Assembly: GCA_016290335.1 (NCBI GenBank)
Contig: JAEETM010000081.1
Coordinates: 1-15,018 of the forward strand
DNA from: Treponema sp.
GTDB taxonomy: Bacteria > Spirochaetota > Spirochaetia > Treponematales > Treponemataceae
Length of the DNA stretch: 15,018 nucleotides
Direction of reading: 5' to 3'
Shown: one piece after another, positions 5,617 to 13,067 of the stretch
How positions within the stretch are numbered: the first letter of the stretch is position 1
Layout of the letters: the number at the start of each line of letters is the position of its first letter
Program-made: the position numbers and the translations under genes
The notes under the pieces: model-generated
Database searches by the model: none
Seen by the model: the letters and a program-made list of their open reading frames with translations, nothing else
What the model was told of the DNA's origin: nothing

Positions 5617-6930
5617 ATGGAAAAGTTTTATGACAGAATAAACGAACTTGAAGCTCTTTCACAAATCGAAAAGCAGTCAACAAAAACAGCCTGTTTTACA
5701 GTTCTCACCGGTCGCAGACGTATCGGAAAAACTCAACTTCTCAAACAGTTCATCAGCGACAAAAAAAGCGCCTACCTCTTTACATCACGCAGCGCAGAAA
5801 AATCACTGTGCGAGCAATGGCAGAAAAATCTAGAAGAAAGCATTGGCTTAAAAATCTTCGGTAAAGTTGAAAATCTCTCAGACTTGTTTGAACAGATAAT
5901 GTCCTATTCGCAAACAAATCATTTCATACTAGTAATCGACGAGTTCCAGGACATCGAGTATGTAAATAAAGCTTTTTTCAGTCAAATGCAGAATATCTGG
6001 GACAGTCAGAAGTCTCTTTCAAAAATTAATCTCATAGTCTGTGGTTCAATCTACTCATTAATGACTAAAATCTTCAAAGACGAAAAAGAGCCTCTCTTCG
6101 GTCGTTCAACACACAACATCCATCTCAAACCCTTTACACCATCAGTTGTAAAAACAATCTTGCAGGACTTCAATCCAAAATACAATCCGGAAGATCTACT
6201 CTGTCTTTATATGCTCAGCGGTGGAGTAGCAAAATATATCTTTTTGTTAATGAACGCCGGAGCAAGCACAAAAGCAAAAATGATAGATTCAGTCTGCAAT
6301 ATGGCTTCTCCATTTTTAGCAGATGGACGCGATATACTCATAAGTGAGATAGGTAAAGACTACGGAATTTATTTTTCAATTCTCCAGGCAATCTCAAGAG
6401 GTCTCACAACCCAAAGTGAAATAGATTCTGTAATCCAGAAAAATACAGGAGCATATTTACAGAACTTGCAGAAGGTATTTGGAATCACAGAACAAATCCG
6501 ACCTTTGCTTTCAAAGCCCGAAAGCCGTAATACACGCTGGCAGATTGTAGATGAATACATGCTCTTTTATTTCAGATTCATTTATTCACATCAGGATTTA
6601 ATTGAACTTGGAAATTACGATATGCTCAAAGAATTTATTCTCCGCGACTACGAAACTTTCACAGGGAAAACACTTGAACGATATTTCACAGCAAAGCTGC
6701 AGGAAGAAGGCAAGATCACAAAAATCGGCGGCTGGTGGGACAGAAAAGCAATGAACGAAATAGACATCATTGCAATAAACGACCTTGATAAATCCTGTAA
6801 CATCTACGAAGTAAAGCGCCAGGCAAAAAACATAAACCTCTCTAAAGTTCAGGCAAAAGCAGCAGTATTCATGCAGAATCTAAACAATTACACCTGTAAC
6901 GTTGATAGTTTATCCATGGATGACATGTAA
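5617..6930 (+). CDS. AAA ATPase with C-terminal DUF234 (PD-D/ExK-like) domain
   Basis: 437 residues, a typical length for this archaeal-type ATPase family. The N-terminal P-loop domain (about 1-210) has Walker A TGRRRIGKT at 31-39, Walker B FILVIDEF with Asp108-Glu109, and a sensor-like strand NLIVCGSIYSLM. A winged-helix-like middle part follows (about 250-310). The C-terminal DUF234 region carries the nuclease-type pattern Asp383 (NEIDIIA) then Glu398-Val-Lys400 (YEVKRQ), the core of a PD-(D/E)XK fold. All catalytic positions appear intact. Proteins of this family occur as multi-copy orphan genes; a nucleic-acid defence or mobile-element role has been suggested but not settled. It lies alone, next to a prophage boundary, behind its own palindromic operator. 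AAGGA lies 9 nt before the ATG. Confidence 0.88.
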   Translation: MEKFYDRINELEALSQIEKQSTKTACFTVLTGRRRIGKTQLLKQFISDKKSAYLFTSRSAEKSLCEQWQKNLEESIGLKIFGKVENLSDLFEQIMSYSQTNHFILVIDEFQDIEYVNKAFFSQMQNIWDSQKSLSKINLIVCGSIYSLMTKIFKDEKEPLFGRSTHNIHLKPFTPSVVKTILQDFNPKYNPEDLLCLYMLSGGVAKYIFLLMNAGASTKAKMIDSVCNMASPFLADGRDILISEIGKDYGIYFSILQAISRGLTTQSEIDSVIQKNTGAYLQNLQKVFGITEQIRPLLSKPESRNTRWQIVDEYMLFYFRFIYSHQDLIELGNYDMLKEFILRDYETFTGKTLERYFTAKLQEEGKITKIGGWWDRKAMNEIDIIAINDLDKSCNIYEVKRQAKNINLSKVQAKAAVFMQNLNNYTCNVDSLSMDDM

Positions 6931-7033
6931 TAAATAAAGTATTTTAACCCTAAAGTGAGCGGCAAAAAAACACCGTTCTGCCCCACTCTCCATACACACG
7001 TTAAAACTATTTTCATCTTTTAATCATAGAGAT

Positions 7034-7067
7034 TTGTAAAATAAAATAATCAAAAAGCGATTTACAA
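7034..7067. repeat. Short inverted repeat TTGTAAA / TTTACAA upstream of the endoglucanase gene
   Basis: Perfect 7-bp arms separated by 20 bp, within the 171-bp gap before the GH5 gene. A possible -10 (TATATA, 7072-7077) lies just after it, but no matching -35 is seen. It may be a regulator site. Confidence 0.3.
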
Positions 7068-7101
7068 TCATTATATAGTTGAAGAAATAACAGGAGTAAA
7101 A

Positions 7102-8523
7102 ATGAAATCAACAATAATGGAAGTAAAGAAAATATTTTTAGCTTGTACAATGGCTCTTTTTGGGATGGTTTTTGCAGAGGAAAATCTTCTGAAAACTCCT
7201 GTAATTTTGGATTCGGAAAACAAAATCACTGTGGAGGCAGATGCATTTAAAGACGTTAATGCTGGCTTTTATCTGACTGTTCGGTATAAAAATGTAAAAG
7301 CCGATGAGCATTTTGTAAAACTGATGGCAGGAGAAAAAAATCAATTCTCTTATGGCATTCTTCGTGGTGCAGAGTTTGAAAAAAATATAATTTATCCTGA
7401 AAAATCCTCCGGAAGCTTTACATATATTCTGATTGCCCGCGATATGGCGGCATTAAAAAGAAGTGGTCTGACGGTAACGGGACAGGGGCTTAAGATTTCT
7501 AAAATTACGTGTGAGCCGGCTCTTGTTTCTAAAAAGAAAATTAAGGCAATTAAAGCGGAAGTTCCAGAGCTTAAGTTTGAAGCAAATCCCGCCCCGGCAT
7601 ATCCAGAGGGATCTCCAGCAGCAAAGCATGGCAGGCTTAAAGTTGAAGGTGCATATCTCTACGATAAAAATGATGAAAAGTTCATGCTTTATGGAATGTC
7701 TACTCATGGACTGGCCTGGTATCCTCAATACGTAAATAAGGAAAGTTTTAAAACTCTCCGTGATGACTGGAATACAAACTGTGTACGTCTTGCACTTTAT
7801 GTTCAGGAAAATGGAGGTTACTGTTCCGGCGGTAATAAGGATGAGCTTAAAAAACTGATTTTCAAAGGAATTGATGCCGCTACAGAGCTTGGAATGTATG
7901 TAATTGTGGACTGGCACGTTTTGAACTTTAATCCGAATCAGCATCTGGATGATGCCATGCTTTTCTTCAGCGAGATTTCTCAAAAATATGCAATGTACGA
8001 TAATGTAATTTATGAATTGTGTAATGAACCAACCGGTTCTCCATGGACAACTGTTCTTGTACCGTACGCAGAAAATCTTATTCCAATGATCAGAAAAAAT
8101 GCTCCAGATTCAATCATTATTGTCGGAACAAATACCTGGTCTCAAGACATTCACGATGCCGCACTTACACCGCTTAAATACAAAAATGTACTGTATGCTT
8201 TCCATTTTTATGCAGATACCCACAGAGCATCCTTCCGGGAAAGAGTGGAAGGCTGTGTTGCAAATGGACTTCCTGTATTTATTACAGAGTTTGGTACCTG
8301 TAATTCCAGTGGAAATGGCGGATTTAATGTTGGTCAGACAGAAGCCTGGTTTGAATTAATAAAGAAATACAATATCAGTCATATGAACTGGTCCCTGGCA
8401 AATAAATCTGAAACCGCAAGCGTTATATCTCCAGCTTGTATTAAAGCAAGTGACTGGACTTATGAAGAATTAACTGATTCGGGAAAATTGATTTATGATC
8501 ATTTCAGAACGTTGAAGCAATAA
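7102..8523 (+). CDS. Secreted GH5-family endoglucanase (cellulase)
   Basis: 473 residues. A signal peptide covers about 1-25 (charged start, then IFLACTMALFGMVFA, cut before EENLL). Residues about 26-145 form a beta-rich domain of unknown family, perhaps carbohydrate binding. A Pro/Ala-rich linker near 155-172 leads to the GH5 barrel (about 176-470). Motifs are NCVRLALY, VDWHVL with His272, acid/base Glu309 in CNEPTG, FHFYA, and nucleophile Glu396 in ITEFGT, so both catalytic glutamates are present and the enzyme should cleave beta-1,4-glucan internally. The layout resembles subfamily GH5_2. AGGAG lies 5 nt before the chosen ATG. The gene stands alone without other sugar-use genes. It fits a fibre-rich gut or rumen habitat. 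Confidence 0.93.
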   Translation: MKSTIMEVKKIFLACTMALFGMVFAEENLLKTPVILDSENKITVEADAFKDVNAGFYLTVRYKNVKADEHFVKLMAGEKNQFSYGILRGAEFEKNIIYPEKSSGSFTYILIARDMAALKRSGLTVTGQGLKISKITCEPALVSKKKIKAIKAEVPELKFEANPAPAYPEGSPAAKHGRLKVEGAYLYDKNDEKFMLYGMSTHGLAWYPQYVNKESFKTLRDDWNTNCVRLALYVQENGGYCSGGNKDELKKLIFKGIDAATELGMYVIVDWHVLNFNPNQHLDDAMLFFSEISQKYAMYDNVIYELCNEPTGSPWTTVLVPYAENLIPMIRKNAPDSIIIVGTNTWSQDIHDAALTPLKYKNVLYAFHFYADTHRASFRERVEGCVANGLPVFITEFGTCNSSGNGGFNVGQTEAWFELIKKYNISHMNWSLANKSETASVISPACIKASDWTYEELTDSGKLIYDHFRTLKQ

Positions 8524-8549
8524 CCATACATAATCCATAGAGACATCCC

Positions 8550-8578
8550 TTGACTTCTCGCAGCAATTCCATAACAAT
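8550..8578 (+). promoter_or_regulatory. Weak candidate promoter for the Pr6Pr-like gene
   Basis: TTGACT (8550-8555), 17-bp spacer, AACAAT (8573-8578). A start near 8585 would leave a leader of about 5 nt, and no ribosome site is seen before the ATG at 8590. Confidence 0.3.
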
Positions 8579-8589
8579 AATAATTACCT

Positions 8590-9300
8590 ATGACAGATAA
8601 ACTGAATACAAATGAAATCTCCCCACTTTCGCCAAAAGACAGGTTAATAAGTTACATCCTTAAGTTCATTGTGATTTCTGCGGCAGTACTCGGTACAATT
8701 CTGAGCGCTTATGCAGGCAGACGCTATTTTATGGGCGGTTCAAAAGTCTTTATGTATTTTACAATTCAATCAAACCTTGCAATTGCCTTAATCTGTGCAG
8801 TAGAATCAATAATTCTTGCGAAGAAAAAGCCTATAAATCCCGTCTGGGCAGTAATAAAGTTTGTTGGCACCGTTTCCATCACCCTTACTGGAATTGTATT
8901 TGTATTTGTCCTCGCCCCTACCATGGGAACAAGCGCCTGGAATACTCAGAATATACTTACCCATGTCGTAGTCCCTTTAATTGCAGTTATAGATTTTTTT
9001 ATTCTTGCCCCTATCACACAAATTGAATCTAAGAATATTTTTTATGTGATTATTCCACCCCTTTTATATACAGTTTATGCCGGAATCGCTTATATAAAAG
9101 GCTGGGAGTTCTCTGATGGCATTAATTATCCTTATTTTTTCCTCAACTAGGGAAGTCCAGCCGGTGCCTTTGAGTTTTCAAAAGAATTGCCTTTTATGGG
9201 AACCGTCTGGTGGATTCTTTCCTTATTCTTGTTTCTGATTTTAATCGGCTTTCTTTATCTTAAAATTGCAAGACTCATAAAAAAGGCCAGAACAAAATAA
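8590..9300 (+). pseudogene. Pr6Pr-family membrane protein gene with an in-frame TAG at 9148
   Basis: The frame codes for 186 residues, then TAG (9148-9150), then 49 more sense codons in the same frame to TAA at 9298-9300. The downstream part (GSPAGAFEFSKELPF, then a hydrophobic segment WWILSLFLFLILIGFLYL and a basic tail) is the natural continuation. From memory, family members have a tyrosine at the stop position (FLN-Y-GSPAG), so one TAT/TAC to TAG change explains it. The whole product would have six membrane segments (about 22-44, 54-77, 87-112, 120-145, 150-170 and one after the stop). Function of the family is unknown. The truncated form would lack the last helix. TAG ends other genes here, so general amber recoding is not supported. 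A sequencing error is possible. Confidence 0.8.
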
Positions 9301-9337
9301 AACCATCCTAAGCAAAATTAAGCCAGAACAAAATAAA
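9286..9337 (+). repeat. 16-bp direct repeat, 36-bp period, at the end of the Pr6Pr-like gene
   Basis: GCCAGAACAAAATAAA occurs at 9286-9301 and 9322-9337. The first copy includes the natural stop codon. It looks like a small tail duplication upstream of the next gene's promoter. Confidence 0.6.
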
Positions 9338-9352
9338 GCCCCTTTGAAAACC

Positions 9353-9380
9353 TTGCAAAAATGTATTCAGAAAGTATAAT
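9353..9380 (+). promoter_or_regulatory. Promoter of the GGDEF-EAL gene; transcript probably leaderless
   Basis: TTGCAA (9353-9358), 16-bp spacer, perfect TATAAT (9375-9380). The expected start point, 6 to 7 nt after the -10 box, falls on the ATG at 9387, and no ribosome site exists, so a leaderless mRNA is likely. Confidence 0.65.
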
Positions 9381-9386
9381 AATATT

Positions 9387-11693
9387 ATGAGCAAAAAGAA
9401 GGAAAGGAAAATTAAACGACTGCGAAAACGCGCAATCTGGCCGGCAGTAGTCGAAATGATAATAACAGAAACCATCATATTTGTGCTTACAAGCCTAATC
9501 TGCCTGCTCGCCCTCTTCGGAATCATCAACACCGTAGTCATGCAGAACATGAAAGAAAGCTCCACCCTTGTGCAAACCGTCAACGAATCCTGGAATACCG
9601 AATCGCCCCTTGATCTGCAGAACCGCCTTTCGGAATACACCAGCAGCTTTAGCGACATCACCGAAATAATTCTGGACGATAGAAGCGCCCGCGACGGTAA
9701 CAGAAGTGCCCGCGACACAAACAGTGCCCCCTTCAACGGAAGCAGTGACACCATCACCACCCACTTCCCTGCCCTTGAGCCCTTTTACAACGAAGAAGCC
9801 CAGCGCCTCCTTGACGAAACCGGAATGATTCACTTTATCGACCCTGATTATTCCAAGCCCTTCGAAACTCTCTTTGACAACATAGAAAAAGATTACAAAA
9901 TCATCCGCCACCACCGCGAAATAGTCAGCGAGATGAATGATGTCCCAGGTAACAGTGATTCTACACAAAGTAGTGATTCTACACAAAGTAGTGATTCCGC
10001 ACAAAGCAGTGATTCCGCACGAAAAAGTGTTTTTGATGATGATGATTTTGACCCCGACGACGTAGATTTCGATTTTGAAGATTTTGATGACCCACTTGAT
10101 TTCGACTTCGACGAGGATATCAAGCATCCAACTCACTTTCTCTACAGCCCGAAATACTTTATAAAATCAATCCGCATAGACAAGCTTCTCAAAAACCGCA
10201 ACTACATCAACTGGGCAAGCCGCGAAGTCACCTTTATGCACACAATTTCCATCTATAAAACAGATATTCCAAACGTAAATGTCTGCACCCGAAACGTTTT
10301 TTCAATCAATGCCTTCCAGTTCTCGCTGGTCTGCTTTGTTTTACAGTTTTTCCTGCTTGTAATTCTCTTGAACGGCGTTTACGAAATTAAAAAAATCATC
10401 ACCCTTGTACACGAGCGCCGTCGCCTGAACCAGCTGATAACTACCGATATAATCACCGGCGGCAACAATAAAGAATATTTTATGCAGAAAGCCGGCAGGG
10501 AAATCTACAAAAACCGCCGCAAATATGCAGTTGTTCAGCTCCGTCTGGAAAAATACCGCAACTTCTGCACAGCCTACGGACTCCACCAGGGCGAAAACCT
10601 TCTGGAAGAAATCTACAGCAACATTTCGCACATCCTCGGTAAAAAAGAAATCCTGGCGCACGTAGAAAAATCCGATTTTGCACTTCTTCTTGAATACCAC
10701 TCCAGCGACGAGCTCAATATCCGCATTAAAAATATCATGAATACAATCCGTGAACGCTGCAATGGCCGTCATCTTACCTTCAGCGCCGGTGTTTGTCAGG
10801 TTGCTTCTAAAAATGATGATGCGGCACAGCTTCTAACCTTCGCCGGAATCGCCATCCCCAAAACTCCAACCATAAACGACGAAATTGAATGGTTCAGTGA
10901 TTCTATGAAGGAAGACCAGGTTTGGGAACGCCGCATTGAAGATGATATGGAAGAAGCCCTCTACAAGCACGAGTTTCAGGTTTATCTCCAGCCAAAGTAT
11001 TCTACAAAAAAGGAAACTCTTTCTGCCGCCGAAGCTCTTGTGCGCTGGGTTCACCCGGTGATTGGCTTTATTTCTCCAGGCAAGTTCATTCCCCTCTTTG
11101 AAAAAAACGGCTTTATTCTCCAGCTCGATGATTACATGCTAACCGAAGTTGCAAGACTGCAGGCAAACTGGCTTTCTCAGGGGAAAAAGCTTGTGCCAAT
11201 TTCGGTAAATGTTTCGCGTGCTCATTTTGCAGAAGATAACCTTGCCGAACACATCACTTATATTGTTGACCGCTTTAAGGTGCCGCACGAATATATTGAG
11301 CTTGAGCTTACCGAAAGTGCCTTCTTTGACGATAAGGCAACACTTTTAAATACAGTCCGCAAGCTTAAGGATTCTGGCTTTAAGGTTTCTATGGATGATT
11401 TTGGTGCCGGTTATTCTTCTTTGAACTCACTTAAAGAATTACCACTGGACATTATCAAGCTGGACGCAGAGTTTTTCCGCAGTGTTGATGATATTACGCG
11501 CTCAAATCTAATAGTTGGCGAAACAATTTCCCTTGCTAAAAAGCTTGGAATGCAGATTGTTGCCGAAGGAATAGAAACCCGCGAACAGGTTGATTTTCTT
11601 GCCCAGCAGGATTGCGATTTGATTCAGGGCTTCTACTTTTCAAAGCCACTGCCTGTTACCGAGTTCGAAGAAAGAGCGTTTTCCGCTAATTAA
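9387..11693 (+). CDS. Membrane c-di-GMP phosphodiesterase with degenerate GGDEF and intact EAL
   Basis: 768 residues. A basic N-terminus precedes membrane segment 1 (about 22-46). An extracytoplasmic region of about 260 residues follows, then membrane segment 2 (about 309-332). The GGDEF domain (about 345-510) has EKSDF at 427-431 instead of GGDEF, so it should not make c-di-GMP and may instead be regulatory. The EAL domain (about 520-760) keeps Glu549 in EALVRW, NVSRAHF, ELTESAF, DDFGAGYSS, IKLD, AEGIE and QGFYFSKPL, so hydrolysis of c-di-GMP is expected. The sensor region holds two short repeats (99-112 and 190-213) and an acidic stretch at 217-244 with 18 Asp/Glu of 28, perhaps a cation-binding site. 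The protein may control motility or attachment. Its 3' end overlaps the convergent gene by 8 bp. Confidence 0.92.
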   Translation: MSKKKERKIKRLRKRAIWPAVVEMIITETIIFVLTSLICLLALFGIINTVVMQNMKESSTLVQTVNESWNTESPLDLQNRLSEYTSSFSDITEIILDDRSARDGNRSARDTNSAPFNGSSDTITTHFPALEPFYNEEAQRLLDETGMIHFIDPDYSKPFETLFDNIEKDYKIIRHHREIVSEMNDVPGNSDSTQSSDSTQSSDSAQSSDSARKSVFDDDDFDPDDVDFDFEDFDDPLDFDFDEDIKHPTHFLYSPKYFIKSIRIDKLLKNRNYINWASREVTFMHTISIYKTDIPNVNVCTRNVFSINAFQFSLVCFVLQFFLLVILLNGVYEIKKIITLVHERRRLNQLITTDIITGGNNKEYFMQKAGREIYKNRRKYAVVQLRLEKYRNFCTAYGLHQGENLLEEIYSNISHILGKKEILAHVEKSDFALLLEYHSSDELNIRIKNIMNTIRERCNGRHLTFSAGVCQVASKNDDAAQLLTFAGIAIPKTPTINDEIEWFSDSMKEDQVWERRIEDDMEEALYKHEFQVYLQPKYSTKKETLSAAEALVRWVHPVIGFISPGKFIPLFEKNGFILQLDDYMLTEVARLQANWLSQGKKLVPISVNVSRAHFAEDNLAEHITYIVDRFKVPHEYIELELTESAFFDDKATLLNTVRKLKDSGFKVSMDDFGAGYSSLNSLKELPLDIIKLDAEFFRSVDDITRSNLIVGETISLAKKLGMQIVAEGIETREQVDFLAQQDCDLIQGFYFSKPLPVTEFEERAFSAN
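9681..9722 (+). repeat. Intragenic repeat, 2 units of 21 bp (RSARDGN / RSARDTN)
   Basis: Two adjacent in-frame copies in the sensor region of the GGDEF-EAL gene (residues 99-112), differing at a few bases. Confidence 0.75.
9954..10025 (+). repeat. Intragenic repeat, 4 units of 18 bp (SDSTQS-type)
   Basis: Four in-frame units coding SDSTQS, SDSTQS, SDSAQS and SDSARK (residues 190-213) just before the acidic stretch. Unit number could vary between strains without a frameshift. Confidence 0.85.
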
Positions 11694-12687
11694 AGGTATA
11701 TCCGCGGCACCATTTTCCGCCGCAGAACTTACCGAATATGTATTTATTTGAAGCAGACTCATTGCTTACGTAAAAGCGTCCGTCCACAAACTCAATTTCT
11801 TCTGCCATTGGAGGAAGCACCCAGTAATCCTTCATATTATCCAGTGTAAGATTATAAAGCGGCACAACATGACCACTCACTTCTTTTGTCCCGGATTGAG
11901 CAATGTCTTTTCTATTATATACATACACAGCCGAAAGCCCCAGTCCCCAGGAAGTTGTAAGATAGATTTCATTTCTTGCAAAACACATTCCCTGAATCTG
12001 GTCCGGCACAGAATAAACAACTGCAGGAGTTGCAAGCCGTCCGTTTACTTCATAACCAACTGCAATCGCGTGCTGAAGTCCCGCCTCTGTCTGAACCTGG
12101 TGCTTTTCCGGAGTTTCGTAAACCTCTGGTCTGTAAAACTCACCCGCAAAAATCATCCCGTCGCTCACTGTTGTATACGCCGGCAGAACCGGAGAAAGAT
12201 TTTTCCCCAAATCAACAATTTCTGTATATTCAACACTGGAGCCCTTTGGAGCCGCATCAACTTCTGCCTGGCTGAACACATAAAGGCATCCATCTTCAGA
12301 GCCCGCTACATAGATTTTTCCGTTCATCACCGAAAGTCCGCCCGCATGACCGTGAAACTCACTTCCATCCTGATTCGCCATAAAAACAGCATTTACAAGC
12401 TTCTTGCTCTTTTTGTTCACAATAAAAATCGGAGAAGCACTTCCATCCTTCATATAACCGGTAAGGTAAAAATTACCGCTCGCCTTATCATACGAAAGCC
12501 CCTGAGCCACATATCCCTTATGCGTATACGGAATCTTGAATCCCTTTCTGCTGTGAATCAACGCCTCTGCAGCCGGAATCTTAGTATAAACATTCAGACC
12601 AATCGCAATAAATGAATAAATAATTCCCAGACACAACAAAAAAAGTAACCAGAACTTCAAAACGCCTTTCTTATCAATCTTTTTCAT
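11686..12687 (-). CDS. Membrane-anchored beta-propeller-like protein of unknown function
   Basis: 333 residues. One hydrophobic segment at about 12-33 after a lysine-rich start makes an uncleaved signal anchor or signal peptide. The rest is likely outside the cytoplasm. It shows repeated strand-turn-strand units such as AQGLSYDKASGNFYLTGYM, GGLSVMNGKIYVAG, IQGMCFARNEIYLTTSWG and EEIEFVDGRFYVSNES, the rhythm of a beta-propeller (SMP-30 or YncE-like), without a catalytic signature I can identify. The C-terminus contains two cysteines in FCGGKWCRG. The ATG is supported by the promoter immediately upstream; no ribosome site is present, so it may be leaderless. It ends with TAG, 8 bp inside the convergent GGDEF-EAL gene. 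Ligand unknown. Confidence 0.8.
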   Translation of the reverse strand: MKKIDKKGVLKFWLLFLLCLGIIYSFIAIGLNVYTKIPAAEALIHSRKGFKIPYTHKGYVAQGLSYDKASGNFYLTGYMKDGSASPIFIVNKKSKKLVNAVFMANQDGSEFHGHAGGLSVMNGKIYVAGSEDGCLYVFSQAEVDAAPKGSSVEYTEIVDLGKNLSPVLPAYTTVSDGMIFAGEFYRPEVYETPEKHQVQTEAGLQHAIAVGYEVNGRLATPAVVYSVPDQIQGMCFARNEIYLTTSWGLGLSAVYVYNRKDIAQSGTKEVSGHVVPLYNLTLDNMKDYWVLPPMAEEIEFVDGRFYVSNESASNKYIFGKFCGGKWCRGYTFN

Positions 12688-12694
12688 ACTGATG

Positions 12695-12723
12695 ATTGTA
12701 CAGAGTTACGTGTAAGATTGCAA
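12695..12723 (-). promoter_or_regulatory. Promoter of the propeller-like gene; transcript probably leaderless
   Basis: On the minus strand: TTGCAA (12723-12718), 17-bp spacer, TACAAT (12700-12695). The expected start, about 7 nt on, coincides with the ATG at 12687. The -35 region lies across the stop region of the XRE gene. Confidence 0.6.
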
Positions 12724-12996
12724 TGACAAGGGCTGTTCACTAATTTCGCTTTCGTTTTTCATAAAGAACATAAGTGGGTCAACATCCAGAGCTTCCGCAA
12801 GAGCACAGATTCCTTTAAGCGAAAGATGCTCTCCTGCCTTCAGACGGTTGATTGTTGCAATAGACAGATTGGTTTTGTAACTGAGCTGTTCCGCGGTAAA
12901 ACCTGACCGTGCAATATAATATTTTACATTTGATGAAACAACATCCTGTACTCTGAATTCCAGGAATTCTGAATAAGTTACATTTCTCACTTTCAT
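12706..12996 (-). CDS. XRE/Cro-family transcriptional regulator
   Basis: 96 residues with an HTH of the Xre type at about 22-78: SNVKYYIARSGFTAEQLSYK, then SIATINRLKAG as the recognition helix region, then SLKGICALAEALDVDPLMFF. The C-terminal 16 residues are polar and probably disordered. The ribosome site AGAGGAG lies 6 nt before the ATG. It follows the methylase/target-recognition gene by 71 bp on the same strand with no terminator between, so the two are probably co-transcribed. This layout suggests control of the methylase promoter through the twin palindromes at 14806-14829 and 14875-14898, in the manner of restriction-modification controller proteins; that link is inferred. Confidence 0.86.
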   Translation of the reverse strand: MKVRNVTYSEFLEFRVQDVVSSNVKYYIARSGFTAEQLSYKTNLSIATINRLKAGEHLSLKGICALAEALDVDPLMFFMKNESEISEQPLSLQSYT

Positions 12997-13067
12997 ACGA
13001 TTCTCCTCTTTAGCCAGTACAAGGCCCCGGCAAGTTGGAATAAATCCGGCAATTTGCAGGCTTAAGG

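Noticed and set aside
6953..6992. Terminator after the ATPase gene
   Set aside because: Only a weak, bulged inverted repeat and no T-tract.
7453..7983. Minus-strand frame of 176 codons inside the endoglucanase gene
   Set aside because: Antisense to a convincing GH5 gene, with no family pattern.
11869..12615. Plus-strand frame of 248 codons opposite the propeller-like gene
   Set aside because: Shadow of the minus-strand gene, which has a signal anchor, a promoter and repeat rhythm; the plus frame has none.
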